Assembly: GCA_958510825.1 (NCBI GenBank)
Contig: OY294050.1
Coordinates: 45,087,249-45,151,248 of the forward strand
DNA length: 64,000 nucleotides
Direction of reading: 5' to 3'
DNA from: Brachypterus glaber
Taxonomy: Eukaryota; Arthropoda; Insecta; Coleoptera; Kateretidae
Below the pieces are notes generated by a model. That model saw only the letters and a list, made by a program, of their open reading frames with translations. It was not told the origin of the DNA and did no database searches. This document shows, piece by piece, positions 44,717 through 54,641 of this stretch (the stretch's first letter is position 1; each line of letters begins with the position of its first letter). A program made the position numbers and the translations under genes.

Positions 44717-45114
44717 TTAAATTAGTCCTTTCTTTACTAAACTTTTTTAATAATTTTTACGGGTGGAAACACCCGTTATTAAAATCGATCGAAAAAAGAT
44801 TTTTTTTGCATTTTCGGCAATGTCATGAAACGTCGAGAAAATGTTAAAAAAGTGGGTGTTAAAAAATGCCTCTGTCTGTCTGTACGTAAACCTTATAACT
44901 TTTTTTTAACGGAATGTCCGATTTGAAAAAGTATTTCACCAAAGGATTTAGGACCTTTTCTATTTGGGCCACATCAAATATGGTTAACATCAGCATAGGG
45001 CAAGGGGGGCAAAATGGACAAAAACTGTATTTTTTAGCGATATATCACTTATTATTTATAGTAGGACAATTTTTTTGCATTAATAAAAATAATGTTTAAT
45101 TCCCTACAAAAACA
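44717..45114. other. Gene-free intron sequence
   Basis: Near 44758 a GGGTGGAAACACCCG hairpin is followed by GAAACGTCGAGAAAATG and CTCTGTCTGTCTGTACG, like other CAGACAGA-tailed repeats here (24090, 31550). No gene. Confidence 0.45.
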
Positions 45115-45853
45115 TACAGTCTGTTCCAGAACTCGCGTACCGAAATTTAAGAGGTGATTCTACATCCAAAAATATGAAAAAAAGTTTCTATAAAGGTTGG
45201 TCCGGAAATGAGCCCTAAGGGAGCTACGGCCCTTCGAAGATGACGTATTGAATGGGGAACAAAAAAAAAGCACCAATAAAATTTTAATGCTGCAGGGTGA
45301 TTCTTCATTTAAAACTGAGGCAAAAAAGTATTATACACCAAAACACCTAAATTTAATATTAAAGGAGTAATAGCCTTTTAAAAAGTAACGTTTTTGGTGG
45401 CACAAAATGTTACTTCCTCTTAATTGCATTTTTTTTTGATAACGGTTGCTCCTACAGTGTTGCACTATATGATATTTTATATGTATTTTTACTCTAGAAA
45501 TCTATATTTTTTACAACAAATCCAAAAAACATACACATAGAAAAGTTTGGGGCAAAAATGTTTTAAGCCTCATATATTTTGTCCGTCTGGGCACGCCTCT
45601 GGATAAATTAAAAAAATAAATTAACATAAACTTATTGCCCTTATTAATACTAGTATACATGCAAAAGCTCGCCGCTCTAGCTTAAACGGTACCCGAGTTA
45701 TTAATTAAAAACCTTATTTTTATTACAATTTTAAAGGGCCCTAGATCCCTTAGGGCTCATTTCCGGACCAACCTTTATAGGAACTTTTTTTATATTTTTA
45801 GATCTAGAATCACCTCTTAAATTTTGGCATGCCAGTTATGGATCACTCTGTAT
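45115..45853. mobile_element. Foldback element with a chimeric left end
   Basis: From AAGAGGTGATTCTACATCCA onward it matches 4428-5119, including the mirrored right arm ending TTATGGATCACTCTGTA. Its first about 32 bases (TACAGTCTGTTCCAGAACTC...) instead match the TIR of the element at 14250-14835. Confidence 0.75.
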
Positions 45854-46154
45854 GTAATCATTTTTTTCGTAGGACTATTAGTTTCCGAGATATAGGCATT
45901 TTAATAAATTTTGATATATTTTTACATTTAATTAGATGTCAAATTTGGACGCTTGTAAAATTTTAATCATCGGTAAAATTAATTTCAATTAATTTATCTT
46001 TTAATAAATTTCTGATAATGGTGCGGCCAGAAAAACAATCCAATAAGAAAATACAAAAGAAAATGGCCCAAAACTACAGGAAACGTGAAGAAAGTAAATC
46101 TGATCTTATTTTACAAACATCCTTATTTTCAAGGTACCCGAAAAGGTACCCGTT
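45854..46154. other. Gene-free intron sequence
   Basis: AT-rich with no repeat or ORF recognised. Confidence 0.4.
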
Positions 46155-46925
46155 CCCAGGTAGCAAGGGATATTATATTACAAGAAATTAACATCACTTT
46201 TGGGTGTATTTTTAAACTAAATCATAACATTACATAATATTGAAAAATAACATGTATTTAACATCACATTTGCAACGTAACACGTGTGACGTGACAACCA
46301 TGTTATTTAATAACAAATATTTAGCAACGCTGTGAATATATCGCATGTCACATATTAACGTGGCTTTCACGTGAATGTCATGTTATTTTGCTTCTCACCG
46401 ACGTTCGAAGCAAAAAAATCGATATAAGATGATGATGATAGAGTAAATAATTATAAGGAAATTGTATACACATTATACGATTTCCAATGGATAGGGGGCT
46501 CTGCCGGACTTCTCAAGACCACGGACACGGATTTAAGGAATATATTTTCCGCTTAATCTGCAATTTTGTATTTAGAATCTATCTGTTTCAATCTGTGATT
46601 GTTTTAATTACTGATTGATTTTAAATCCGATTTTTTTATAGGGTTATAGCGTTTTTAATGGTTTTAATTTAGAAAAAGCTAGAATATTATTTAAATATTA
46701 AATTACCAGTAACGGCATCCATAAGATATTAGATATAACAGGAATGTGGATTTATGATGTCACAAACACGTTATTTTCGGGATGTCATTGTGTGATGTTA
46801 TTAGGGGCGGACTTAGGACATCCCCACCATGCCACATTCTTGTTAAATGAGACTACAATCTTAACATCACATGTCACATATTAACGTGACTTTCACGTGA
46901 ATGTCATGTTATTTTGCTACCTGGG
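46155..46925 (+). mobile_element. Family P element, copy c
   Basis: Full-length copy (771 bp) of the P family in a POSH intron, with ends CCCAGGTAGCAA and TTGCTACCTGGG. About 95% similar by eye to the copy at 18937. Flanks GTT and TTA. Confidence 0.8.
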
Positions 46926-47022
46926 TTACGTATTATCAAATTTTATTTTCAACTTTTGACTTCTTTTTCTTAATTTTTTAGATTTTTTAAAGTTATTTTA
47001 AAGACCTCACTACACACATTCA

Positions 47023-47097
47023 TGCACCAGGCGGGATTCGAACCCATGACCTCAGCATTAGAAAGCGAACACTATCCGCCTTACACCACCGAGGCCG
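47023..47097 (-). repeat. tRNA-like sequence
   Basis: On the - strand, TCGGTGGTGTAAGG resembles box A and GGGTTCGAATCCC is a perfect box B/T-arm core. The acceptor-stem halves do not pair and the anticodon arm is weak, so this is a tRNA-derived repeat head or pseudogene. Confidence 0.55.
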
Positions 47098-47578
47098 GCA
47101 GGGGAGAAGTGGGTAAGTTTGCAAATGGTCAGCGCTACATTTAGATTAGACAAAGAGAGAAGTTCTACAGAGAGATACAAAAGTTTAATTATTATTATTA
47201 TGTTTAAACATAATAAAGTTATGCATAGTTTAGGTAAATATAAGATTTTAAATTATATTTTAAAGAACAATGTTAAAAATATGCCGTTTTTGGCCCCTTT
47301 GTGCAAACGTATGAAACATACCAATGGCGATTTCTCCCGTTAGATTAGACAGGGACAAAAATTCTACCCAAAAAAGATAGAAGACATACATACACTCCCA
47401 CTTCCACTCAACCAAACAAATTCTGTATTTGTTCTTTGTTGAACACAATATTTAGTTGGCCGGGAGAAAAGTGTAACTATATTATTTTTATTAAAGAAAT
47501 TACTGGCGCCATCTAAATTTTAGTAGAATTATCTTTTCTACAGATTCACATTAGCTATGTTCGTTCTTGACGCTCGGT
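47098..47578. repeat. Gene-free intron sequence with short direct repeat
   Basis: TAGATTAGACAAAGAGAGAAGTTCTAC-like units occur at about 47140 and 47340, and TAGTTGGCCGGGAGAAAAGTG at 47453 is a diverged arm of the hairpin that follows. No gene. Confidence 0.45.
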
Positions 47579-47666
47579 GCTACACTTTCCGGCCAACCAA
47601 ATAAATACTGTATTTGTTGTATGAATATCAAATACAGTATTTATTTGGTTGGCTGGAAAGTGTAGC
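47579..47666. repeat. 88-bp near-perfect hairpin
   Basis: GCTACACTTTCCGGCCAACC on the left pairs with GGTTGGCTGGAAAGTGTAGC on the right, continuing through AAATAAATACTGTATTTG/CAAATACAGTATTTATTT. The arms are about 38 bp with a single mismatch and a loop of about 10 nt. It resembles a MITE core or a pre-miRNA-sized stem. Nothing else supports an RNA gene. Confidence 0.7.
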
Positions 47667-47754
47667 ACAAATGAGATAGAGATAGGATAGACGTCTTTTG
47701 TTTCATAATTCTAGTTGTAGAGAGCTCCATTCCTATAGATTTTGAACCCGAGTA

Positions 47755-48880
47755 TTTTTTTTTCACTAAAATATGCATTTTGCCCAGCTCCTTAAAAAAA
47801 AAATAATAAAAGAAGACGAAGATTTTTGTATTTGACGGTATAATTTCATTAAAAAATCTGCCAAGGCCTTTCAAATCGTTATCGATTCATCATCAGGGCT
47901 GGCACTGAAAAGTAAGAAAAAGGGGGGCATAAATACGGTGAAAATGGGGTTATTAATTTTAGGGGTTGGGTTTTAAAAAGTTTTTTAAAAAGTTTTTAAA
48001 AAAATAATAGTTTTTCCTCTAAATGTTCTGGTCGATTCCAGGAGCTGGGCGGTTTTGCTTTATTAATTAAATTTATAAAAAAAAAATTGTTTTTTTTTCA
48101 GTTTTACGAAAAAAGAAACTATTTTGAAAATTTTTTTTTTTTTTGAAAAATTTCGTTTGGTTTCGTTTTTTTTGGTCATTCTGCGACCCCCTGTTTAATT
48201 TACCTAATTAAATTTTTTTTATACGTTATTTTGAAATTCAAATCGTTAGTGATTTTTTAATTAAGTATTATCAAGTTGGTATTTTCAATCATGCGCATTG
48301 ATATTAAGTTAGGTTAGTTTGCCGCGAAGCAAGAGTTCGTTGGAAAATGTCGAAAAAGTAACTAGCAGATCGTTCGTGAAAAATTGTCGTTCGTAAAAGA
48401 TGTCTGTATCTAACGAAATCGTCGCTTAGTATTCGAAAAAGTCTTCAATATATTTGTCGGAAGGCCTATTCGTGGCCGCAAAATATCGTTTCCATGCACC
48501 TTTTTTTATCCTCTCACGACCTCCACGAAGAAGCCTGTGCACAGGAGGACCAGATCATCGGCATCAAATCAAGGTTGGGGACATCCCTTTTTCCCTTTCT
48601 ACACCCTTATTTTACAACCCCCTTAGCAGTCCACTATCGCTCGTTTTGTTTTCGTTAATTTAAAGTCGCTATATGCTAAGTTAGAGAGTTATCGAAGGCA
48701 TAGTTTTTTATCTAATTTAGACACCCCCATTGAAGTTTTTTCTATTTTTTTTTCACTAAAATATGTATTTTACCATTGTCCAACATGTACATACCCAGCT
48801 CCTTGAAAAAATTGAATGGTTTTTCATTTAAATGCTCTGGGCGATTCCAGGAGCTGGGCGGTTTTTTTTTTGAGGAGCTA
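47755..48880. repeat. Gene-free intron stretch with duplicated repeat fragments
   Basis: TTTTTTTTCACTAAAATATG with CCAGCTCCTT (47760 and 48748) and GATTCCAGGAGCTGGGCGGT (48034 and 48844) are each present twice. Between, 48296-48670 is less AT-rich and unlike the rest. Its 69-codon ORF (48454-48663) shows no recognisable domain; it could be a retroelement leader. Confidence 0.45.
47860..47899 (-). ncRNA. Hammerhead-like motif, Penelope 3'-end type
   Basis: On the - strand, CUGAUGA is followed by one extra U, then stem II GAAUCG-AUAA-CGAUUU, then GAAA. Next come a self-complementary GGCCU (AGG/CCU as stem III with no loop) and the site U17. Stem I is GCC/GGC. The layout, including the extra U, is the same as in the Penelope 3' region at 54561-54602, so this is probably the stub of another Penelope-like element. 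Confidence 0.45.
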
Positions 48881-49217
48881 ACATTACTCGGGTAGATTTG
48901 GACATGCTAAACATGATGGCGACCTTCAAAATTACAGAAACCGTTTGTAAGACTGTTTTTTTTTCGTAAAAAAGGCTGATTTTGAGTTATTAATGCCAGG
49001 TGGAAAAAATATATTTATAGATTTGGGCACGCTGAACACTAATCCGCCATATTGGATCCGCCATTTTGAATTTTGCAAAACTGGCGCCAGATTCGTAATC
49101 AGCGACCTCGAAAACTCCCGAGTACCAAGTTTCAAGCAAATCCGAGCAACTTTAGAAAATCTAATCCGCCATATTCGATCCGCCATTTTGAACGCAAACT
49201 TTTAAATTCTAAATTCC
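48881..49217. repeat. CCGCCATTTTGAA-type dispersed repeat
   Basis: The motifs TAATCCGCCATATTSGATCC and CCGCCATTTTGAA occur twice (49041-49068 and 49165-49191), with TGGCGCCAGATTCGTAATCA between. This has the look of a dispersed repeat. ORFs over it in both strands mirror one another and are not genes. Confidence 0.45.
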
Positions 49218-50390
49218 TAAAGAACCTGGCACACATATAGGGGGGTTCCTGGCTCTCAGTCAAACTGCTTCAAACTTTGATATTTTGTAATTTCGGGGGT
49301 AAACATTAAATTACGAAAATTGCAGCCAAATTAAATGACCAGTTTCGGAGAAAAACGCTTTTAAAAATCTAATTTTATGACAGATTTTTTAACGTATATT
49401 AAGGTTATTTTTTACTTACGTAAATATTAACTTAATTAGCCGATTTAAGTTTATTATACTCTATTAATTAAAGAACAGGCAAGATAAATATTACATAAAA
49501 GGCTTTATTATCATTTACTTACATGTGGTTCTATAAAAAATTTAAAAGTTTGTGAAACTTCCACATGCTGGCATTTTCCACGTGTTTACTAATTATTGCA
49601 TATTTTCTGATAGATTTTTGCTTGATTATGTTGAAACATGGTTTGGTACATCGACAAATATTTTATAATTATATATTTTAGATTTTCTTGATATATTTTT
49701 TCAAAACAATATCTGATGGTTGACAAATCTCTCATGATATTTTCATATGCAAAACATATAATTGAGATTGCCTAGCAACAACTTAATTCATTGAATGAAC
49801 CCTTTATAGTAATATTTATTAAAAGTTGTTGCTAGGCAATCTCAATGATATATTTTGCCTATGAAAATATGATGACAGATTTGTCAAGACTCAGACGTAT
49901 TTTTAGAAAAATATATAAAGAAAATCTAAAATATATAATTATAAAATATTTGTCGATGTACCAAACCATGTTTCAACATAATCAAGCAAAAATCTAACAG
50001 AAAATATGCAGATAATTAGCAAACACGTGGAAAATGCCAGTATGTAGAAGTTTCACAAATTTTTAAAATTTTTATAGAACCACATGTAAGTAAATGATAA
50101 TAAAGCCTTTTATGTAATATTTATCTTGCCTGTTCTTTAATTAATAGAGTATAATAAACTTAAATCGGCTAATTAAGTTAATATTTACGTAAGTAAAAAA
50201 TAACCTTAATATACGTTAAAAAATCTGTCATAAAATTAGATTTTTAAAAGCGTTTTTCTCCGAAACTGGTCATTTAATTTGGCTGCAATTTTCCTAATTT
50301 AATGTTTACCCCCGAAATTACAAAATATCAAAATTTCAGGCAGTTTGACTGAGGCCCAGGAACCCCCCTATATGTGTGCCAGGTTCTTTA
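49218..50390. mobile_element. 1.17-kb long-armed foldback element
   Basis: TAAAGAACCTGGCACACATA on the left is inverted against TATGTGTGCCAGGTTCTTTA on the right. The arms are about 540 bp and highly similar (CCGATTTAAGTTTATTATAC with GTATAATAAACTTAAATCGG). The centre is another inverted pair, TTGCCTAGCAACAACTT/AAGTTGTTGCTAGGCAA (about 49769-49843). It lies 96 bp from the POSH exon at 50487. The right half recurs alone at 62873-63492. Confidence 0.85.
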
Positions 50391-50486
50391 TGTTGTTTAA
50401 CGTATTGTAGCGGTGGCCATTAATCCAGCTGCTCAACATGCAATAAATATGATAAAATTAGTAAAAATCAAAAAATCACAACAAAC

Positions 50487-50827
50487 CTTGTCAGTACTTT
50501 TAGGAGTAGAAGCATGCGTCGGAGTATTAGCAGAAGTCGACATAACGGCGCTGCTGCTCCTCCCCAGGGGCACACTAGCGCTGTCCTGCTGCCCGTGCCA
50601 GCTGGAGGAAATAGCAGCGTTGCCGCCGGTTTGAGAGGGACTTACGGCCCTGGGCGGTAATTCGGGCGGGTTCAAACTCGCACCGCGAGGGGCGGTCGCA
50701 GCACTTTTACTGCCCGCTCGCGTGAAACTTACGACGGATTTCGAATCGGCGGACGTTTCGCGGGAAGTGGTGGCGCCACCTGGTTGACTGCCCGTGGGGT
50801 TGCCTCTGGCAACGGTCACGTAATTAC
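50487..50827 (-). CDS. POSH: POSH exon: end of third SH3 and Ser/Thr-rich linker
   Basis: The acceptor TTTGTTTTAG completes the Gly codon split from 52050 and gives G-NYVTVARGNPTGSQPGG, so the third SH3 ends in the canonical VFPGNYV. Next comes a Ser/Ala/Thr/Pro-rich linker with PPELPPRAVSPSQ and STSANTPTHASTPKSTDK, a possible SH3 ligand and phosphorylation-rich stretch (inference). It is markedly GC-richer than the introns. Entered in phase 1, left in phase 0 at a weak donor, GTTTGT. Confidence 0.93.
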
Positions 50828-52049
50828 CTAAAACAAAACATAATGTTAAAAAAGGAAATATTTTTGAAAAAAAAAATTTATCGTTTTTTTTTACTTTGAT
50901 CTTTTATTTTTTAGATTATTTTTCTTTTGAATCGATCTTATAAAATCGAACAATTTTTCGGTCAAAACTAAAAACAAATCTTAATTTTTCGAAAGCGACC
51001 ATTTTTTTTCCGAAGCAAACAATGCAGGGTAAAAGTCCTGAAAACTAGAAGGCCATGGAATTTTGAAAAAGCCGCATACCATGCTTTTAGGCAGTTATCG
51101 GTATTTTTAACAGACAAAAAGAAGGAGGTTATCAATTCGACTTTGTTTTTTTTCATGTTTGTTCCCGCATAACTTTGGAACGCATGAACGGAATTTGATG
51201 AAACCTTTTGCAACTTAAAGAGGACATTCATGAGGTGGTCCCGTTTTAATTTCACGCTCGGATAATACCGGGTAAGCTGGATAATTAACATAAATCTATT
51301 TGTTTTAACGCAATTTCACTTAAAACCGGCTTAATTTGGTTCTAATACCAACCAAATTTTTATAAAATGATCGGATAACTCAAATAAGCCGGATCACTTG
51401 ATTAAGGGGTCAAATATTACGGCAGGCTAAAAATCTTTTAAATGCCGCTAAACTTAATTCTGGGGACCTTTAATATTAAAATACCAAGAGAAAATTATAA
51501 AATTTGTGCGTTATTTGATTATTACTTAACGCTTAAAGTTTAACAAGGATTTTCTTTAGTATTTCGTTTAAAATAAGGTTGGTTGGACTTTTGGGCGCTG
51601 AAATAAAAATAGTACTAAATTTTTTTTTCAGAAATTTATCTTTAAGATGATGGCGTCACAACGCACTAATAGTGCGTTGTGACGTCAGCAGCTTGCCGAG
51701 ATGGAAGGAAAACATAATTTAGCTTAGATGACGTTACAAATCTACAAGTTCTGTGTCTCTAAAAAGTAAAAAATAAAAACTTTTGCCAAAAAAAATGAAC
51801 CGACTTCTATGTCTCTAAAAAGTAAAAAATAAGTCGGTGTGACAGAAATCATTTTAACAACAAAAATAATTGTTAGTATTTAATTTAGGGAGTGGTGACA
51901 CCGGCTTATTTTTTATAATAGTAATAAAACTTAATTTGTTTTGTGTGCCGGTGTTATCTGTTCCTAATTCTTTGGGTTAAATCAGTCTAATATTGTATAA
52001 AATACCTAATACTAGGTTTGAAAAGTAAATAAATAAAGTGCAAACTTAC
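50828..52049. other. POSH intron, mostly unique sequence
   Basis: It holds no recognised transposon. A perfect palindrome GTCACAACGCACTA-A-TAGTGCGTTGTGAC is at 51655-51683. A 23-bp direct repeat (TGTCTCTAAAAAGTAAAAAA...) is at 51754-51776 and 51810-51832. The 107-codon ORF near 50968-51291 shows no family resemblance. Confidence 0.5.
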
Positions 52050-52254
52050 CTGGGAAGACTCCGCACTTTTGCGTTCTATTAGAGGTTCCTTTGAACCAGC
52101 CATCTTGACAACGTTCAGTCACCATATAAATCCCGCCCTTTTTCAGCTCCAATTCGTCCGCTTTTTGCGGTTTATACGGATACAAGGCGATATACGCCAC
52201 CGGAAGCGTTTGTTCCCCACCAGAGCCTACAGATCTCCTGGTTCTTTCCTGGCC
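52050..52254 (-). CDS. POSH: POSH exon: third SH3 domain
   Basis: Acceptor CTATTGAACAG, phase 0. Translation runs [20 protein letters not shown], then the SH3 core [54 protein letters not shown], the acidic DELEL, the DGWFKG loop and GVFPG are diagnostic SH3 positions, and the [12 protein letters not shown] string is typical of the third SH3 in POSH proteins. The intron splits the Gly of VFPG/NYV. The donor is a strong GTAAGT. In POSH proteins this SH3 contributes to scaffold partner binding (family knowledge). Confidence 0.97.
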
Positions 52255-52269
52255 CTGTTCAATAGAAAT

Positions 52270-53191
52270 AAAATAGTATATTAAAGTAATAATAATAATA
52301 ATAATAATAAATTTATTTTAAACTGCCAGAGTATACAAAATTACTTAACTACACCTAGTGGGTTAAAACAAGTCAAAAAATATTGAAATACATGGATTAC
52401 GAACGAGCCGCTAGGCGAGTGAGTAAACCCCACGAGTGTATGGAATACACTTTCCAACGAGTTATGTACACTATTTTTCCTACGATCCCGAAAAAATATG
52501 AAGTTTCTTATTTTAAAATTTTCTAATTTTTATTAATTTTTAAGAAAAGCAAAGCACAAAATAATTATAAAGAGCATAGAAATTTATATATGTAGGTATG
52601 TCAAACAGGAAATATGATTTTCATTTAGCTTTAGTTTTCTTGGTTTTATATTTAATACAATACATAGCTGTTTAATGGGTTGCCTATTCCTAAATAAATG
52701 CAAACTTGAGCTTACTTATTAAATTATATTTCTGTGGTTATGCTGTCATATAAGACAGTAAAATTGTACTGTTTTACATTTCATAAGAAAAATACTTAAG
52801 AAAAATACTGTGTATTTTCATGTTTTTATGTAATGTAAGGTAACTAAATAAAAAATTAAGTAATTTTTATATCATCTAGACAGTAATGGTCAAAATAGTA
52901 ACATTATAACTACAGTTTTTATTTTTGAAATGAAAAACAGAAATATTTGGATTAAAACACTTAAAAAATATAAAAGGCTGTGATGAAAGGTGGAAAATGG
53001 TTTATAAAACAAGGTGAATAAAATTCGTAGAATCTGCGAGGTAAATATCTAAATGAAATTAGGCAAACCTCCATACATAAATATCACACGAGTGTGATAT
53101 AAAAATATCAAACTAGTGCGACATGAGGCGTTTTTTAAAGAACAAAAGAGTGTGCTAAATGTCATTTTCATAGAGGATCGTAGGAAAACTT
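52270..53191. mobile_element. Element with an (AAT)n start and ACTATTTTTCCTACGATC ends
   Basis: An (AAT)n microsatellite (52287-52313) is followed by AAATTTATTTTAAACTGCCAG. That resembles the (ATT)n-tailed 3' end of the non-LTR element at 57289, so it may be a short non-LTR 3' stub on the - strand. Further in, CTATTTTTCCTACGATC (52472) is inverted against GATCGTAGGAAAAC (53175), suggesting a separate inverted-repeat element. Microsatellite parts are certain, the rest tentative. Confidence 0.4.
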
Positions 53192-53549
53192 AAATACTTA
53201 AATAATTACAAGATCACTCACGATAATATTAAAAACTACATAAAACGAAAACTACAAAAACTAATTATAATTTAAAAATTCGTCTGTTGTATACGGTTAA
53301 ATATTTACAATAAAGTTAAATATTTACAATAAAAATCTGCCTTTTAAAGGATCTTAGTGTTACGGCGTTTTGAAAATCACCTAAAAATTGAGGATGATTT
53401 TTAATATCCTTTAATTTTTGCTTCTAGTGTATTTAAATATTAACAACATACACAGTGCTGATGATTCCCAAAAAGGAGGAAATGGTACTATTCAATGTTT
53501 CCTGTCTATTTTATTTTAACAATAGATAGATAACTTTTTATTTTTTTAC
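53192..53549. other. POSH intron, no feature recognised
   Basis: AT-rich. A short direct repeat of GTTAAATATTTACAATAAA is at 53296-53333. Nothing else. Confidence 0.4.
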
Positions 53550-53760
53550 CTGTTGAATATGCTTGGCTAATTCCCCAGTGGCTAGTTCTCCACTGGCCAG
53601 TTCTACAGAATGCCTGTGGTTGCTGTTGCTATGGTGGGGCTGCGTCAAACCAGTAAAACTGTGACGTTTTTCTTTGTTATGGTGATTTGTTGGTGGTTCT
53701 AATCGCGTATGCGTGCTTTGTGTCATTTGGGCTTTGGGTACGCTTTGTATGTCCGGTTTA
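53550..53760 (-). CDS. POSH: POSH exon with the RHSVE segment
   Basis: The acceptor TTTTTTTTAG gives a phase-2 join to the 63595 exon (completing a Pro codon). Translation: KPDIQSVPKAQMTQSTHTRL, EPPTNHHNKEKRHSFTGLTQ, PHHSNSNHRHSVELASGELA, TGELAKHIQQ. The NHRHSVEL stretch matches the conserved RHSMEI element in the linker before the third SH3 of POSH. ASGELATGELA is a short internal repeat. Donor GTAAAA. It leaves in phase 0 into GQERT at 52254. Confidence 0.92.
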
Positions 53761-53772
53761 CTAAAAAAAATA

Positions 53773-54284
53773 ATAGTATATTAAAGTACTAGTTTCATAA
53801 CATACGTTTTTAGCGCACGAGTACATGTTTAGAAAACGAGCCACTTGCGGCGAGTTTTCTAAAGTACTAGTGCTCTAAAAACGTGTTATGAAACGAGTGT
53901 TTTTTACAATTTTTTCTATTTTGCTCTAAAATTTAAAAAACTTACATTTAAATTGATGACTGATTTAGGTATTTTTGTTTTGGGTTGGCATTACAGTTTA
54001 CACTATGTTTAAAATTCTAAGAACAAATGATATTTTGATATATTTTACAGTCATCTCTTCTTTTTTCACTGCAATTTTAACACGGTAAAAAATAACCCAA
54101 ACATAAAATTTTGTAAAAAAATAAACTTTAAATCGACATTGACATTTGTACGCAAAACGTCCAGAGACAGGCTTTTGTATGTTGCCAACCCAACAGAAAA
54201 AAAAGTAGAGACCTCTTATGGGCCTATAAGAAGACGCAAAATGCGTGTGATTATGAGCTTATAAGAGTCGCAAAATAGAAAAAT
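53773..54284 (+). mobile_element. Family K element, copy 5
   Basis: The most complete K copy, about 510 bp, from ATAGTATATTAAAGTACTAG to CGCAAAATAGAAAAAT, with the hairpin head intact (GAGCCACTTGCGGCGAG). It begins 13 bp upstream of the POSH exon at 53760, so its left end must supply most of the upstream intron context of that acceptor, including the branch-point region. Confidence 0.85.
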
Positions 54285-54560
54285 ATGTTTATAATAAGGG
54301 TCTTATAGTTGGAATCAAAAAAAAGTACTACAGCACGGAACCTTGAGGTCACTAAATTTTTAAAATTTTAGCTGTTTTAAGTGCTTTATTTACAATGAAA
54401 TTTTTAGGGTTATGTACATTGTCAGCGGATTTAAAAACGGTATAAAAAACATTAATTTCTCGAAAAAATATATTCCATTTTAGATTTTAAGCTTTCACGG
54501 CCATTAAGATATAAAGAACTTTCACTTTCGGGTTTAGACCGTGTTAATGGATTTTCACTT

Positions 54561-54602
54561 TCCGACGTTTCGTCTCTTACTACTAGAGACATCTTCAGGG
54601 AT
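54561..54602 (-). ncRNA. Hammerhead-like motif in Penelope 3' region
   Basis: On the - strand: UCC, CUGAAGA, an extra U, stem II GUCUCU/AGAGAC with a 7-nt loop, GAAA, then CGUC and GGA. Stem I is UCC/GGA. Stem III would be AC/GU with no loop, so only a dimer could close it. The extra U and looped-out stem III depart from the canonical fold, so self-cleavage is uncertain. The same motif is repeated exactly in both arms of the dimer at 61698-62520. Confidence 0.5.
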
Positions 54603-54641
54603 TAATCTGAAACTAAGTTTCGAATCAACTTGTGTCACTAT

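Noticed and set aside
47023..47097. Functional tRNA gene on the - strand
   Set aside because: A good T-arm but unpaired acceptor halves. Better read as a tRNA-derived repeat.
48454..48663. 69-codon ORF in a GC-richer patch
   Set aside because: No homology that I can recognise, no splice context compatible with POSH (opposite strand), and repeats on both sides.
53457..53500. CUGAUGA followed by UUCC...GGAG and GAAA
   Set aside because: Looks like a hammerhead box pair, but stem II contains a G-U closing pair and neither stem III nor stem I can form, so likely chance.
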